Under the pieces are notes generated by a model. It saw nothing but the letters and a program-made list of their open reading frames with translations, searched no databases and had not been told where the DNA came from. Below are positions 1 to 7,852 of a DNA stretch of 64,000 nt, one piece after another. Numbering within the stretch: the first letter of the stretch is position 1; every line of letters begins with the position of its first letter. Source of the stretch: Akkermansia sp. (GTDB taxonomy: Bacteria > Verrucomicrobiota > Verrucomicrobiia > Verrucomicrobiales > Akkermansiaceae); the NCBI GenBank assembly GCA_017435365.1, contig JAFSFD010000023.1, positions 25,884 to 89,883 of the forward strand, written 5' to 3'. The position numbers were made by a program, and so were the translations under genes.

Positions 1-956
1 TGAGCGCGGGCGATGGGTGGACTCCGGATACGCTCGTGCCGGTCTTTTCTGCGACCAAGCCGGCCTCGGCGCTCTGCCTGCTGCTGGCGCTGCATGATTG
101 CTGCCGCAGCCCTGAGCTGGAGGTAGGGGATATCTGGCCGGCGTTTCCGGCGCCTCGCTGCACGGTGGGTCAGTTGCTTTCGCACCAGTGCGGGCTGGCG
201 GCACTGGCCGAGCCAGCCCCCCTGGAGGAGCTGGATGCCTGCCGCGCCGCTATTGAACGCAGCACCCCCGCCTGGCTCCCGCCGCAGCACGGCTACCACC
301 CGCAGACTTTCGGCCCGCTGGTGGATATCCTGATGCTTGAGCTTACCGGGATGCGCGTGCGCGAGTTCTGGGAGCAGCGCATCCGCTACCCCCTGGGGCT
401 GGATTTTTACATAGGCCTGCCAGAGAGTGAGTTTCACCGCGTCTCCCCGCTGCAAGCCCCGCGCATCCGCCCCGGTTACATGCAGCAGGACGCGTTTTAC
501 AAACAGTATTTCGATGCCGGGTCTGATGTTTACCGTGCATTCCACAGCATAGCGGGCTATGGCACGCCGCGCGAAATGAGCACCCCCGCTGCCTGGCAAT
601 GCGGCAGCCCTGCCAAGGGCGGCGTGGCCAGTGCGCATGGCCTGGCGCAGTTCTACCAGTGTATTCTTACTGATTTCATCCCGGCTGATGTGCGCGAGTG
701 GTTGGCCACTCCGCAATGCAGTGGCTGGGATAACACCCTGCAGCAGCCCACTGCCTTCACCTGCGGTGCTATGTGCGAGCCTGCGCACCTTTTCCCCGGC
801 TGCGGTTTCGGTCATGCCGGTGCGGGGGGCAGCCATGCATTCTGCTCACCCGCCAGCGGTATTTCCTTTGCCTATGTCATGAATCGCATGGAGCTCGGCA
901 ATCTTCCCGGTGCTCGTGTTGAATGCCTGCTGGCGCTCCTGCCCGCAATGGAATGA
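1..956 (+). CDS. Serine hydrolase, beta-lactamase/EstB-like family (5' end outside window)
   Basis: The reading frame is already open at base 3, so the N-terminus is missing. The fragment carries the SxxK motif of class C beta-lactamase-type hydrolases (SATK, near base 50), a HGYHPQTFG segment in the position of the family's YxN-type motif, the run PLGLDFYIGLPE common in esterase-type members, and GHAGAGG near the C-terminus matching the HxG motif. Such proteins are esterases or carboxypeptidase-like enzymes; the substrate cannot be told. The next gene is convergent and ends 28 bases away, with no clear terminator between them. Confidence 0.8.
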   Translation, partial: SAGDGWTPDTLVPVFSATKPASALCLLLALHDCCRSPELEVGDIWPAFPAPRCTVGQLLSHQCGLAALAEPAPLEELDACRAAIERSTPAWLPPQHGYHPQTFGPLVDILMLELTGMRVREFWEQRIRYPLGLDFYIGLPESEFHRVSPLQAPRIRPGYMQQDAFYKQYFDAGSDVYRAFHSIAGYGTPREMSTPAAWQCGSPAKGGVASAHGLAQFYQCILTDFIPADVREWLATPQCSGWDNTLQQPTAFTCGAMCEPAHLFPGCGFGHAGAGGSHAFCSPASGISFAYVMNRMELGNLPGARVECLLALLPAME

Positions 957-983
957 AGTTCAGCTGCATCCGGCTCTGACCGT

Positions 984-1997
984 TTACTGGTAGATATCCA
1001 GACCGAGTTTCTGCATGTCAGTGAGCGAGACGGCACAGGGGTCCGGGGCCACCCAGTGGCCGGGTTCGAGCTCGCGTGGCGTGAGGTCCATGCCCACGGT
1101 GGCATCCAGATAGGGGTGGTTGATGCGGCGTCCGAAGGCGCTGCCGGGCGGCGGGTCGATGGGGGAGGGAACATCCCCCGGCAGAATCGGGGTGCGCTGC
1201 TTGATGGTGGGATCCGGAATCGGGATGGCTGAGAGCAGGGCGCGGGTGTAGGCGTGGCAGGGGTGGTCGTAGAGCCGGTCGGCATCTGCCATTTCCACTA
1301 TCTTGCCCATGTACATGACCGCCACGCGGTCGGAAATGTGGCGCACTACGGATAAGTCGTGCGAGATGAAAAGGTAGGAAAGATTGAGTTCCTGCTGCAG
1401 ATTGAGCAGCAGATTGAGCACCTGGCTCTGTACGGAAACATCCAATGCGCTCACCGGTTCATCCAGCACCAGCAGTTTCGGGCCCATGGCCAGTGCGCGT
1501 GCAATGCCGATGCGCTGGCGCTGGCCACCGGAGAATTCGTGCGGGAATTTTTCCAGAGCGGAGGAGGGCAGCCCCACCAGGTCCAGCAGTGCGGCCACGC
1601 GGCGCCGGCGGCTGGCGCTGGTGCCCAGCCCATGAATCTCCAGCGGTTCGGAGATGATGTGGCGCACGGTCATTCGCGGGTTCAGTGAGCCTGCAGGGTC
1701 CTGGAAAACCATCTGCACCTTGCGCCGCAGACTGCGCAGGCGCCACTGTGCGCGGTGGGTCACATCGTGCCGCATGAAACGAATCGTGCCGGAAGTCGGC
1801 TCCAGCAGGCGCACAATACAGCGCCCGATGGTGCTCTTGCCGCATCCGCTCTCGCCCACCAGCCCCAGGGTTTCGCCCGGCGCAATGCTCAGCGAGACAT
1901 CATCCACTGCTTTCAGCGTGCCAATCCGCCGCCCGAATACTCCGCCACGCACCGGAAAGTGCATGCAAAGTTTTGATATTTCCAGAATATTCTCCAT
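984..1997 (-). CDS. Oligopeptide/dipeptide ABC transporter ATP-binding protein (OppF/DppF type)
   Basis: The 337-residue product is an ABC ATPase that would power a peptide importer from the cytoplasmic face. Visible are Walker A (GESGCGKST), the signature SGGQRQR, Walker B (LLVLDEP) and the switch His in FISHDLSVV. The C-terminal extension (YTRALLSAIPIPDP followed by a Pro-rich stretch) is the typical oligopeptide_HPY tail of OppD/OppF proteins. Length is normal. No permease or OppD lies in the window; the only related piece is a family 5 binding protein far away at 41.7-43.5 kb. The gene is monocistronic here with its own promoter at 2019-2047. Confidence 0.88.
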   Translation of the reverse strand: MENILEISKLCMHFPVRGGVFGRRIGTLKAVDDVSLSIAPGETLGLVGESGCGKSTIGRCIVRLLEPTSGTIRFMRHDVTHRAQWRLRSLRRKVQMVFQDPAGSLNPRMTVRHIISEPLEIHGLGTSASRRRRVAALLDLVGLPSSALEKFPHEFSGGQRQRIGIARALAMGPKLLVLDEPVSALDVSVQSQVLNLLLNLQQELNLSYLFISHDLSVVRHISDRVAVMYMGKIVEMADADRLYDHPCHAYTRALLSAIPIPDPTIKQRTPILPGDVPSPIDPPPGSAFGRRINHPYLDATVGMDLTPRELEPGHWVAPDPCAVSLTDMQKLGLDIYQ

Positions 1998-2018
1998 GGT
2001 TCGTGCGGATTCCCCAGC

Positions 2019-2047
2019 ACTTTAGCATCTTCTGCCCCCTTTGGCAA
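2019..2047 (-). promoter_or_regulatory. Sigma70-like promoter of the OppF-type gene
   Basis: On the minus strand TTGCCA is followed by 17 bases and TAAAGT. The -10 box ends 21 bases before the ATG at 1997, leaving a short leader with a GGGGAA ribosome-binding site. Confidence 0.6.
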
Positions 2048-2129
2048 GCCTATACCCCCTGTTCGCAGGAAAGACTCGTCAGAAAGTTCGTGTCATGAAC
2101 AATCGAACGGGGTGGCCCTGCGAATTTTC

Positions 2130-2158
2130 TTGCATTCTGCGGCGGGCTGTCGTAGAGT
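2130..2158 (+). promoter_or_regulatory. Sigma70-like promoter of small membrane protein gene
   Basis: TTGCAT, 17 bases, TAGAGT. The -10 box ends 13 bases before the ATG at 2172, which supports that start and the reality of this small gene. Confidence 0.5.
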
Positions 2159-2171
2159 TGAGGCTGATACC

Positions 2172-2450
2172 ATGCCCGTTGTTTTCACTATATTCGGATT
2201 CTGCATCTGCAGCTTCACATCTGCCTGCCTGGGACGGCAGCGGCAGGGCATGTGGTTTTATCTGGCGGCGGTGATGCTGGGCTTGCCCGTGGCTGCAGGG
2301 TGCGCTGTGGCCGGCTGGCAGGTATATGGCTGGTGCGGCGGCTTGTGGATGGGGGTGTGCGCCCTGCTGGTGGTGCTGTTTCTGCGGGCGTTCTGCGTGT
2401 TCTGGATGCGCATGTGCCGACGCCTGAATATCTGGATTCACCGCAGGTGA
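2172..2450 (+). CDS. Small integral membrane protein, unknown
   Basis: A 92-residue product starting MPVVFTIFGF. It is almost entirely hydrophobic, with about three membrane segments separated by short Arg/Gln-containing loops, and ends in a basic stretch rich in Arg. I do not recognise the family. The start at 2172 is preferred over an in-frame start at 2112 because the candidate promoter at 2130-2158 lies between them. Its 3' end overlaps the end of the convergent DUF2238 gene by 13 bases, so it could be a spurious frame; the promoter and the coherent hydrophobic profile argue for a real gene. Confidence 0.5.
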   Translation: MPVVFTIFGFCICSFTSACLGRQRQGMWFYLAAVMLGLPVAAGCAVAGWQVYGWCGGLWMGVCALLVVLFLRAFCVFWMRMCRRLNIWIHRR

Positions 2451-3034
2451 AGCCGGCGGTTCCGAATGTAGAAGATGATGGCTGCGAGCATGCCGCCGAG
2501 GGTGTCGAGCAGCATGTCCTTGTGTGCATCCCACTCATCCCCCTGGGAGCCCAGGAAGGCCTGGCCGGCGCTGCCGCCATCGATTTCGGCGTATATCCAC
2601 TCCACCAGTTCCCACAGCCCGGCCAGTGCCAGAATGAAAACCAGGCTGAACCATGCCGCTGTGGGGATGCTGTTCACCATGCGGCGTTTCCAGAGCAATT
2701 CGGCGATGGCGATTCCGCCCAGTCCTACGGCAAAGTGAGCAACGCGGTCATAGTGGTTGCGCTCGAAGCCGAATAAATCGGTGATGCGGCTGAAGGGCAC
2801 AAACTCAAAGGTATAGTGCGCGCCTACTATCTGCATGGCGCACCAGATGCTCATGCACACGTAGGCGGTGTTCGAAAAGCGGAACTGCCGGAACGTACAT
2901 ACGAGAGCCCCCACCAGTAGGAAAACGGAGCTCATTTCCGTCCACCAGACCTGCACATCATGCGGGCCGATGCCGGACCATATGGTCAGTGCTGCCAGTA
3001 GAGCGAGCAGGATGTGGGGGAGGTGCCGGTTCAT
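2438..3034 (-). CDS. DUF2238 family inner membrane protein (YjdF-like)
   Basis: A 198-residue multi-pass membrane protein. The run FERNHYDRVAHFAVGLGG in the middle and the GLWELVEWIYAE and DTLGGMLAA segments later are the conserved core of the DUF2238/YjdF family, whose function is not established. About six hydrophobic segments are visible. Its ATG overlaps the stop of the upstream lipoprotein gene (ATGA), so it is the last gene of the minus-strand run that starts at pyrC. Confidence 0.75.
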   Translation of the reverse strand: MNRHLPHILLALLAALTIWSGIGPHDVQVWWTEMSSVFLLVGALVCTFRQFRFSNTAYVCMSIWCAMQIVGAHYTFEFVPFSRITDLFGFERNHYDRVAHFAVGLGGIAIAELLWKRRMVNSIPTAAWFSLVFILALAGLWELVEWIYAEIDGGSAGQAFLGSQGDEWDAHKDMLLDTLGGMLAAIIFYIRNRRLHLR

Positions 3035-3495
3035 TCGTCGTCCTCGTCTTCGGTTGTTTCTTCGTCTTCCGGTTCATATTCCGGTTTTACCGGGGTATGC
3101 AGGCGGATGAAATTGCGGATTTCTTCGAACTTTTCCGGGCTGATGATATAATCAGTCACCCCCTGGTCCATATCGGTGATGAGGACATCATCAAGATCCC
3201 GCTCAATGTGGTAGTAATACTCTTTTTCGCCACTGCGGCAGATGCCAATGGTGGGCTGAGTGTCCTGGAAGGTGCTGATGACATCTGCTGAATCGAAGAA
3301 ATTGCGGTCTCTGGTCCGGGGTTTGTACACGTTTTCCGGGGTGGGAATGTCAGCCATCATCTCTTCAAATTGGAGAATGGCCTCTTCATCCTCAATCATG
3401 AGGCTTTCCCCTTCATCAAAGGGGTCGAGGATGAGCTGGTTCTGAGTGCAGCTGTACAGGGTCAGGGAGAGCAAGAGGGAGAGCACGCGTTTCAT
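3031..3495 (-). CDS. Putative lipoprotein with acidic C-terminus, unknown
   Basis: The 154-residue product begins with a short signal peptide ending in LYSC, a plausible lipobox with Cys16 as the lipidated residue. The rest is hydrophilic and very acidic, ending in a run of Glu and Asp. I recognise no domain. It lies 17 bases downstream of menA and its stop overlaps the start of the DUF2238 gene, so it is probably translated together with both. Membrane attachment is inferred only from the lipobox. Confidence 0.6.
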   Translation of the reverse strand: MKRVLSLLLSLTLYSCTQNQLILDPFDEGESLMIEDEEAILQFEEMMADIPTPENVYKPRTRDRNFFDSADVISTFQDTQPTIGICRSGEKEYYYHIERDLDDVLITDMDQGVTDYIISPEKFEEIRNFIRLHTPVKPEYEPEDEETTEDEDDE

Positions 3496-3512
3496 GGCAG
3501 AGAGGAAAATAA

Positions 3513-4421
3513 TCAGATGGTGAGAGCCAGCAGGAAAAGAGCCATGTGCAGGGAGGAGAGCCCCAGCAGCATGTTCATCTTCTTATTGGCCGGCATGGTG
3601 TGCAGCTTCAGCAGGATGAACCCGCCCACCACGATGGCGGCCAGCCAGACCAGATTCCACTGGAAGCCGGGCAGGAAAAAAGCAGTCTGCTTCAGCGTGA
3701 CATAGGGCGCAATGAGGAAGGCAGAGGCCAGGCCGCGGGCTCGTTTGTCGCCCAGTCGCACAGCGAGCGTGCGTTTGCCGGTGGTGGCGTCTTCCTTGCG
3801 GTCGCGGATGTTGTTCACCTCAATAAGCAGGCAGGAGAGCAACCCGCACTGAATGCCCAGCACAAAGGCCCCGGCGTAGATTTCTTCATAGCCGGGCTGC
3901 CAGCCAATCTGCACAAATACAGTGCCGGCCACCGCCACCAGACCGAAGAAAAGCAGCACGAAAAGCTCGCCCAGCCCGTGGTAGGCCAGTGGCCAGGGTC
4001 CGCCGGTGTAGCCATAGGCAAAGAACAGGCTCGGGATGCCGATGAGCAGCACCGGCCAGCCCTGCGCCAGGATGAGCGGCAGGCCGAATGCCGAGGCTGC
4101 CACCAGGAAGAAACAGCCCCAAAGCTTGACGGTCAGCGGCTTCATATCGCCGCTGGCGGTGATGCGGCGAGGCCCCTGCCGCTTGTCCGTATCAGCGTTT
4201 TTGGTGGCATCAATCGCATCGTTGAAGAAATTGCAGGCAATCTGGATGCAGGCGCAGCTCAGCGCGGTGAAGGCGGCCAGCCACCAGTCGAGGCGAATAC
4301 CGGTTTCGGGGAAATGCTGTTGGAATTTCCAGACGATGAGGCAACCGGCCCAAACGGCCACGAAGCCGGCGGGGAGGGTTTTCGGCCTGGCTGCCAGGAT
4401 AATGGAACGGAGTTTATTCAT
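3513..4421 (-). CDS. menA: 1,4-dihydroxy-2-naphthoate polyprenyltransferase
   Basis: This UbiA-superfamily membrane enzyme attaches the polyprenyl tail to 1,4-dihydroxy-2-naphthoate, forming demethylmenaquinone. The 302-residue protein starts with the typical ARPKTLPAGF segment, has the prenyl-diphosphate-binding motif in ACNFFNDAIDATKNADTD, the GPRRITASG loop, the second Asp-rich loop (VNNIRDRKEDATTGKRTLAVRLG) and about eight to nine membrane segments. The second loop and the RPKT start are characteristic of MenA rather than UbiA. It follows the DUF3820 gene by 11 bases in a minus-strand run that starts with pyrC. It implies menaquinone-based respiration. Confidence 0.92.
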   Translation of the reverse strand: MNKLRSIILAARPKTLPAGFVAVWAGCLIVWKFQQHFPETGIRLDWWLAAFTALSCACIQIACNFFNDAIDATKNADTDKRQGPRRITASGDMKPLTVKLWGCFFLVAASAFGLPLILAQGWPVLLIGIPSLFFAYGYTGGPWPLAYHGLGELFVLLFFGLVAVAGTVFVQIGWQPGYEEIYAGAFVLGIQCGLLSCLLIEVNNIRDRKEDATTGKRTLAVRLGDKRARGLASAFLIAPYVTLKQTAFFLPGFQWNLVWLAAIVVGGFILLKLHTMPANKKMNMLLGLSSLHMALFLLALTI

Positions 4422-4432
4422 ATGGAAAGGTT

Positions 4433-4726
4433 TTATTTGCGGGGGAAATGGCGGCGGCCACCGGCAGCCGTGCGGAAGGGGGTGAAGAGATTATCCAGCC
4501 CGCTGTTCTTGATGAGGAGAGTCTGCTCCATCAGGCGACCCAGCTTGCCCTTGGGCCAGCCGCGCTGCCAGAACCAGTCCAGATATTCCGTGGGCAGGTC
4601 CATGAGCGGACAGCCTTCCGGCGGGTAATTCTTCGGGCCGTACATGCCGTAGGGCATGTGAGTGGATGCTATGTCTGCGAGCAACTGCCGCAGGTCATCA
4701 GCCGTGGGTATGGGGGCTTCTTCCAT
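4433..4726 (-). CDS. DUF3820 family protein
   Basis: A 97-residue soluble protein with the DUF3820 pattern: a MPYGMYGPKNYPPEGCPLMDLP segment, then EYLDWFWQRGWPKGKLG, and a C-terminal LLIKNSGLDNLFTP. The family is small, often annotated as a putative quorum-sensing-regulated virulence factor, and its biochemical role is not settled. Its ATG shares one base with the stop codon of pyrC (TGATG), which suggests translational coupling, and menA follows 11 bases downstream. Confidence 0.75.
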   Translation of the reverse strand: MEEAPIPTADDLRQLLADIASTHMPYGMYGPKNYPPEGCPLMDLPTEYLDWFWQRGWPKGKLGRLMEQTLLIKNSGLDNLFTPFRTAAGGRRHFPRK

Positions 4727-5733
4727 CAGCGGACGACACTCCAGCCAATGCTCTCACCGGCATACATCGGCACTACTTCCTGACCGTAGCTGCGGTATGC
4801 CGCCGGCACGCTCATGGGGGTATTGCGCAGGGTGATTTGTTTCTGCACCGGCGCGAGCCCGTACCACTTGCAGGCGTTGTCGCTCACAAAGGCCTGCAGG
4901 TTTTCCAGTGCACCGTGGGTGGCAAAGATTTCCGCAAGCTTGGGCAGGGCCACCGGGCCGGTGAATACGCCGGCAGCGCAGCCGCAGGCTTCTTTCCTGC
5001 AGCGCGGGTGGGGTGCGGAGTCTGAGCCGAAGAACAGGCGCGGGTGCCCGCTCAGTGCGGCCTGGAGCAGGGCATCGCGGTCCTCTGGGCGCTTGGCGAT
5101 AGGCTTGCAGAAAAGGTGCGGACGCAGGGCGCCGCCCGCTACATCGTCCAGCGTGATGATAAGGTGCTGCAGCGTGACTGTGGCGCAGATATTCGGGAAT
5201 TCATCCAGCAGCTTCAGCGCGGCGGCGGTGGTGATATGCTCCATGCTGAGCTTGAGCTTCGGGTACCTGGTGGCCAGGTGGCGGTACACGGCCAGGAATT
5301 CCTGCTCGCGGTCCATCACAAAGCCGTGGCTTTCGCCATGCACCAGCAGGGGGATGCCCAGCTCCTCCATGAGGTGCAGTGTGGTATCGGCCTGGGCCAT
5401 GTCGGAGACGCCACCCTCGCTGTTGGTGGTGATGCCGGCGGGGTAGAGCTTGAAGCCGAAGAAGCCGGGAGTCTCCCTGGCTGCCAGCAGCTCCTTTTCC
5501 CCCAGCGCGGTGAAGAACAGGGTCATGTAAGGCGTGAACGCAGCCCCGTCCAGCGCCGCCTCGATGCGTTCAGCATAGCCCTGCATCATCTCCGGTGTGG
5601 TCACCGGCGGAACCAGGTTCGGCATAATCACGGCTCCGGCAAAATCGGCAGAGAGCGGCGCGGTCAGCTTCAGCATGTCGCCATCGCGCAGGTGCAGGTG
5701 CATATCCAGCGGGGAATTGAGCGTTATCTCCAT
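4726..5733 (-). CDS. pyrC: Dihydroorotase, PyrC (type II) family
   Basis: It closes N-carbamoyl-aspartate to dihydroorotate in pyrimidine synthesis. The 335-residue protein has the metal-binding HLHLRDGDM motif right at the N-terminus, a KLYPAG segment with the carbamylated Lys position, further metal His in LVHGES and MEHITT, and a FGSDSAPH segment with the catalytic Asp. I chose the ATG at 5733 (protein starting MEITL) because the -10 box TAGAAT of the promoter at 5741-5769 overlaps the alternative ATG at 5742; the longer open frame to 5919 runs into the birA terminator and is not expected to be translated. It heads the run with DUF3820 and menA. Confidence 0.93.
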   Translation of the reverse strand: MEITLNSPLDMHLHLRDGDMLKLTAPLSADFAGAVIMPNLVPPVTTPEMMQGYAERIEAALDGAAFTPYMTLFFTALGEKELLAARETPGFFGFKLYPAGITTNSEGGVSDMAQADTTLHLMEELGIPLLVHGESHGFVMDREQEFLAVYRHLATRYPKLKLSMEHITTAAALKLLDEFPNICATVTLQHLIITLDDVAGGALRPHLFCKPIAKRPEDRDALLQAALSGHPRLFFGSDSAPHPRCRKEACGCAAGVFTGPVALPKLAEIFATHGALENLQAFVSDNACKWYGLAPVQKQITLRNTPMSVPAAYRSYGQEVVPMYAGESIGWSVVR

Positions 5734-5740
5734 GGCGCGC

Positions 5741-5769
5741 ATTCTAACACAGCTCCCCGCATTTTTCAA
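5741..5769 (-). promoter_or_regulatory. Promoter of pyrC, start-codon proximal
   Basis: On the minus strand TTGAAA, 17 bases, TAGAAT. The -10 box ends only 7 bases before the ATG at 5733, so the transcript should be leaderless or have a leader of about one base. Confidence 0.65.
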
Positions 5770-5780
5770 GCGCAGGATAA

Positions 5781-5805
5781 AAGAAAACCCCGCAGGGGTG
5801 CGGGG
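5781..5805 (-). terminator. Rho-independent terminator of birA
   Basis: The stem CCCCGC (5788-5793) pairs with GCGGGG (5800-5805) around a 6-base loop. On the minus strand it is followed by TTTTCTTTTAT. It lies about 30 bases after the birA stop and just upstream of the pyrC promoter. Confidence 0.75.
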
Positions 5806-5833
5806 TCGGGGTGAGAGGTGGGGCTTCTGAAAA

Positions 5834-6559
5834 TCAGATAAGTTCTTTGAGACGGTTGACGGTGATGCCGGGAACCACGTAGCGTGTGCCATCGGCCCTG
5901 GCCAGGATGGGGGAACCATCGAAGTCCACGCCGATGAAGCGGCCCACGTGGCGCTCCTTATCCGTAATAGCTACCACGGGGAGGGATTCACCCCAGGCTG
6001 TGCCGAGGATGGGCAGAATGCTGTCAACCCCGCTTTCCACGAAATACTCGAACATTTCGGCCAGGGTATCGCCCAGGAGGGTGCGGAGTTTCTTGATTGA
6101 AGGGCAGGCGGGGAGAATCTCGCAGAGACGGGTGACGGGGTCAGCGGCCTGAGCTCGGATTTCGTTGATATCGTTGAACATGTTGATGCCCACGCCGATG
6201 GAGGCCATGCTGGCGGACGGGCGCTCCACGAGAATGCCGGCAAGCTTGGATTTGCCCACCAGCACATCATTGGGCCAGCGCAGGCGCAGCCCCTTGATGT
6301 TATATTCCTTCAGCGTCTCGATGACGGCGGCACCGGCTACCAGGGGGAGCACGCCCCAGTGGCGGTTGAGCTTGGAATCAATCGGCAGGTTGTAGGTAGC
6401 CCAGAGCCCCCCGGTGTTGCCGAACCAGGCGCGGTTGAAGCGTCCTCGCCCACGCGTCTGCCGCTGGGTGGTTACAACGGTCCATGCCGGCAATTTACGA
6501 GCCACATTGAAGGTGGATTCGCATTCCTCAACTTCCTTTACTGTCCATTTTGCGCTCAC
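5834..6559 (-). CDS. birA: Biotin--[acetyl-CoA-carboxylase] ligase
   Basis: It activates biotin with ATP and attaches it to the carboxyl-carrier protein of acetyl-CoA carboxylase. The 241-residue protein contains ECESTFNVA, the biotinyl-AMP loop motif [20 protein letters not shown] with the catalytic Lys in GKSKLAGIL, and IGVGINM, followed by the short C-terminal domain. There is no N-terminal helix-turn-helix, so this is a group I ligase without the repressor function of the E. coli enzyme. The start is a GTG at 6559, six bases after the -10 box of a candidate promoter. Confidence 0.9.
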   Translation of the reverse strand: MSAKWTVKEVEECESTFNVARKLPAWTVVTTQRQTRGRGRFNRAWFGNTGGLWATYNLPIDSKLNRHWGVLPLVAGAAVIETLKEYNIKGLRLRWPNDVLVGKSKLAGILVERPSASMASIGVGINMFNDINEIRAQAADPVTRLCEILPACPSIKKLRTLLGDTLAEMFEYFVESGVDSILPILGTAWGESLPVVAITDKERHVGRFIGVDFDGSPILARADGTRYVVPGITVNRLKELI

Positions 6560-6565
6560 GTCTGC

Positions 6566-6594
6566 ATTCTACACCACAAGTGGAGCTAAGTCTA
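6566..6594 (-). promoter_or_regulatory. Promoter of birA, start-codon proximal
   Basis: On the minus strand TAGACT, 17 bases, TAGAAT; six bases then separate the -10 box from the GTG start, so the mRNA would begin at the start codon. Confidence 0.5.
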
Positions 6595-6701
6595 CCCCCT
6601 AACACGTGATTTTTTAAGAAAATTTCGAGTTTTGTGGCATGCTCCCGGTGATAGTCCCGCGTACGCGCGCCAAAAAGTTAGGGGGATGCCCTACTTTGCA
6701 A

Positions 6702-6730
6702 TTGCGGAAACAGGTAAGCTCTGGTATAGT
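6702..6730 (+). promoter_or_regulatory. Promoter of the alpha/beta-hydrolase-like gene
   Basis: TTGCGG, 17 bases, TATAGT, with 12 bases to the ATG at 6743. It supports that start over upstream in-frame starts at 6632 and 6686. Confidence 0.5.
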
Positions 6731-6742
6731 GTGCGCGTTGTT

Positions 6743-7852
6743 ATGAAAGGCCATGGAACCAGACGCTTCCTGATGTGCATCGCGCTCGTTGCTGCGGTGT
6801 GGGGTGGCGTGTCTACCTGGTTCTATGTGAATGATTTAGTGCAGCCGGTGCTCACGCCGATGAATCAGTCGTACGTGGGGTATGCCAATGTGCCTCGCAA
6901 GGCTCCGGGGCTGCGTATGGAGCCCTTTACCTTCAAGGGGTGGGATGGCGGCGAGGTGCAGGCCGTGATTGCGGTGAAGGATGGTGAGGAATCCTCCCGG
7001 CAGCTCAGCGTCATCGGTGATTTGATGAATGCCCCGGTGGAGCGCCTGCACCAGATTGACTACGTGCTGGTCTGCGTGGACTGGGATCATGGTATCCGTT
7101 CGGCCCTGCCTGTGGCAGAATCGCTCACGGCGGCGGGGCTCACCTGTGTGCTCTGGGAGCCGAGGGGCAAGGATGACCGCCGCCAGTATTGCACGCATGG
7201 GCTGAAGGAGTGCCGCGATGTGCCGCTGCTGCTGAATGCAGTGACGGCCCGCTCCGGCAAGAGCGACCCGGTTTTTGCAGCTGTGGGGCAGGGATACGGC
7301 GCAGGGCTTCTGCTGCAGGCTGCCGCCACGGAACCCCGCATCCGCGGGCTGGTTTCGATTGATGCCTTTGCTTCACTGCGGCAATCGGTGGAGCGCACGA
7401 TGCCGGAAGGGATGCTCCGGCCGGTGGTGATGTGGCTCATGGACCAGCGCATCCGCCGCACGGCAGGGATGGAGAGTTTTGATGTGGCTCCGGTGGAGCA
7501 GGCTGCGGATATGGATCGCAATGTGCCGGTGCTGGTGGTGAATCTGGCCCAGGACAGCCCGGTGTGCAATTTCAAGGATGCACTGACGATATACCGCCGC
7601 TTGCGCAGCGACCAGCGGGATGTGTGGACCCTGCGCTCCGAAAATGACCCGGTGGGTGCCACGCACCGCGAGATGACGGTTGGCCGCGGCCGCCGCGGCG
7701 AGGCAATTCAAGTTGGCCTGTTGCAGGATGAGGACAGCGCCATGAGCTCTATCCTGCACTGGATAAATGACCGCGTTGTGGATGCGGTGGAGGCACCCCG
7801 AGTGACCGACCCCGCACGCCCCGACCTCACTTCTTCCCATATACGACTTTGA
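6743..7852 (+). CDS. Membrane-anchored alpha/beta-hydrolase-fold protein, nucleophile Ser replaced
   Basis: The 369-residue product starts with a basic N-terminus and a hydrophobic signal-anchor (about residues 9-29). The body resembles alpha/beta hydrolases: an IDYVLVCVDW strand, a second strand with LTCVLWEPRG, the elbow region AAVGQGYGAG, and late strands with LVVNLAQDS and a possible His in GATHREM. The nucleophile elbow should be G-x-S-x-G; here it is G-Q-G-Y-G, with Gly184 where Ser is expected, so a normal hydrolase mechanism is unlikely. The next gene starts with TTG overlapping this stop codon, so the two are translationally coupled. The function is unknown. Confidence 0.7.
   Translation: MKGHGTRRFLMCIALVAAVWGGVSTWFYVNDLVQPVLTPMNQSYVGYANVPRKAPGLRMEPFTFKGWDGGEVQAVIAVKDGEESSRQLSVIGDLMNAPVERLHQIDYVLVCVDWDHGIRSALPVAESLTAAGLTCVLWEPRGKDDRRQYCTHGLKECRDVPLLLNAVTARSGKSDPVFAAVGQGYGAGLLLQAAATEPRIRGLVSIDAFASLRQSVERTMPEGMLRPVVMWLMDQRIRRTAGMESFDVAPVEQAADMDRNVPVLVVNLAQDSPVCNFKDALTIYRRLRSDQRDVWTLRSENDPVGATHREMTVGRGRRGEAIQVGLLQDEDSAMSSILHWINDRVVDAVEAPRVTDPARPDLTSSHIRL

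Noticed and set aside
5734..5919. Upstream extension of the pyrC frame
   Set aside because: It crosses the birA terminator and the pyrC promoter and adds residues unlike dihydroorotase.
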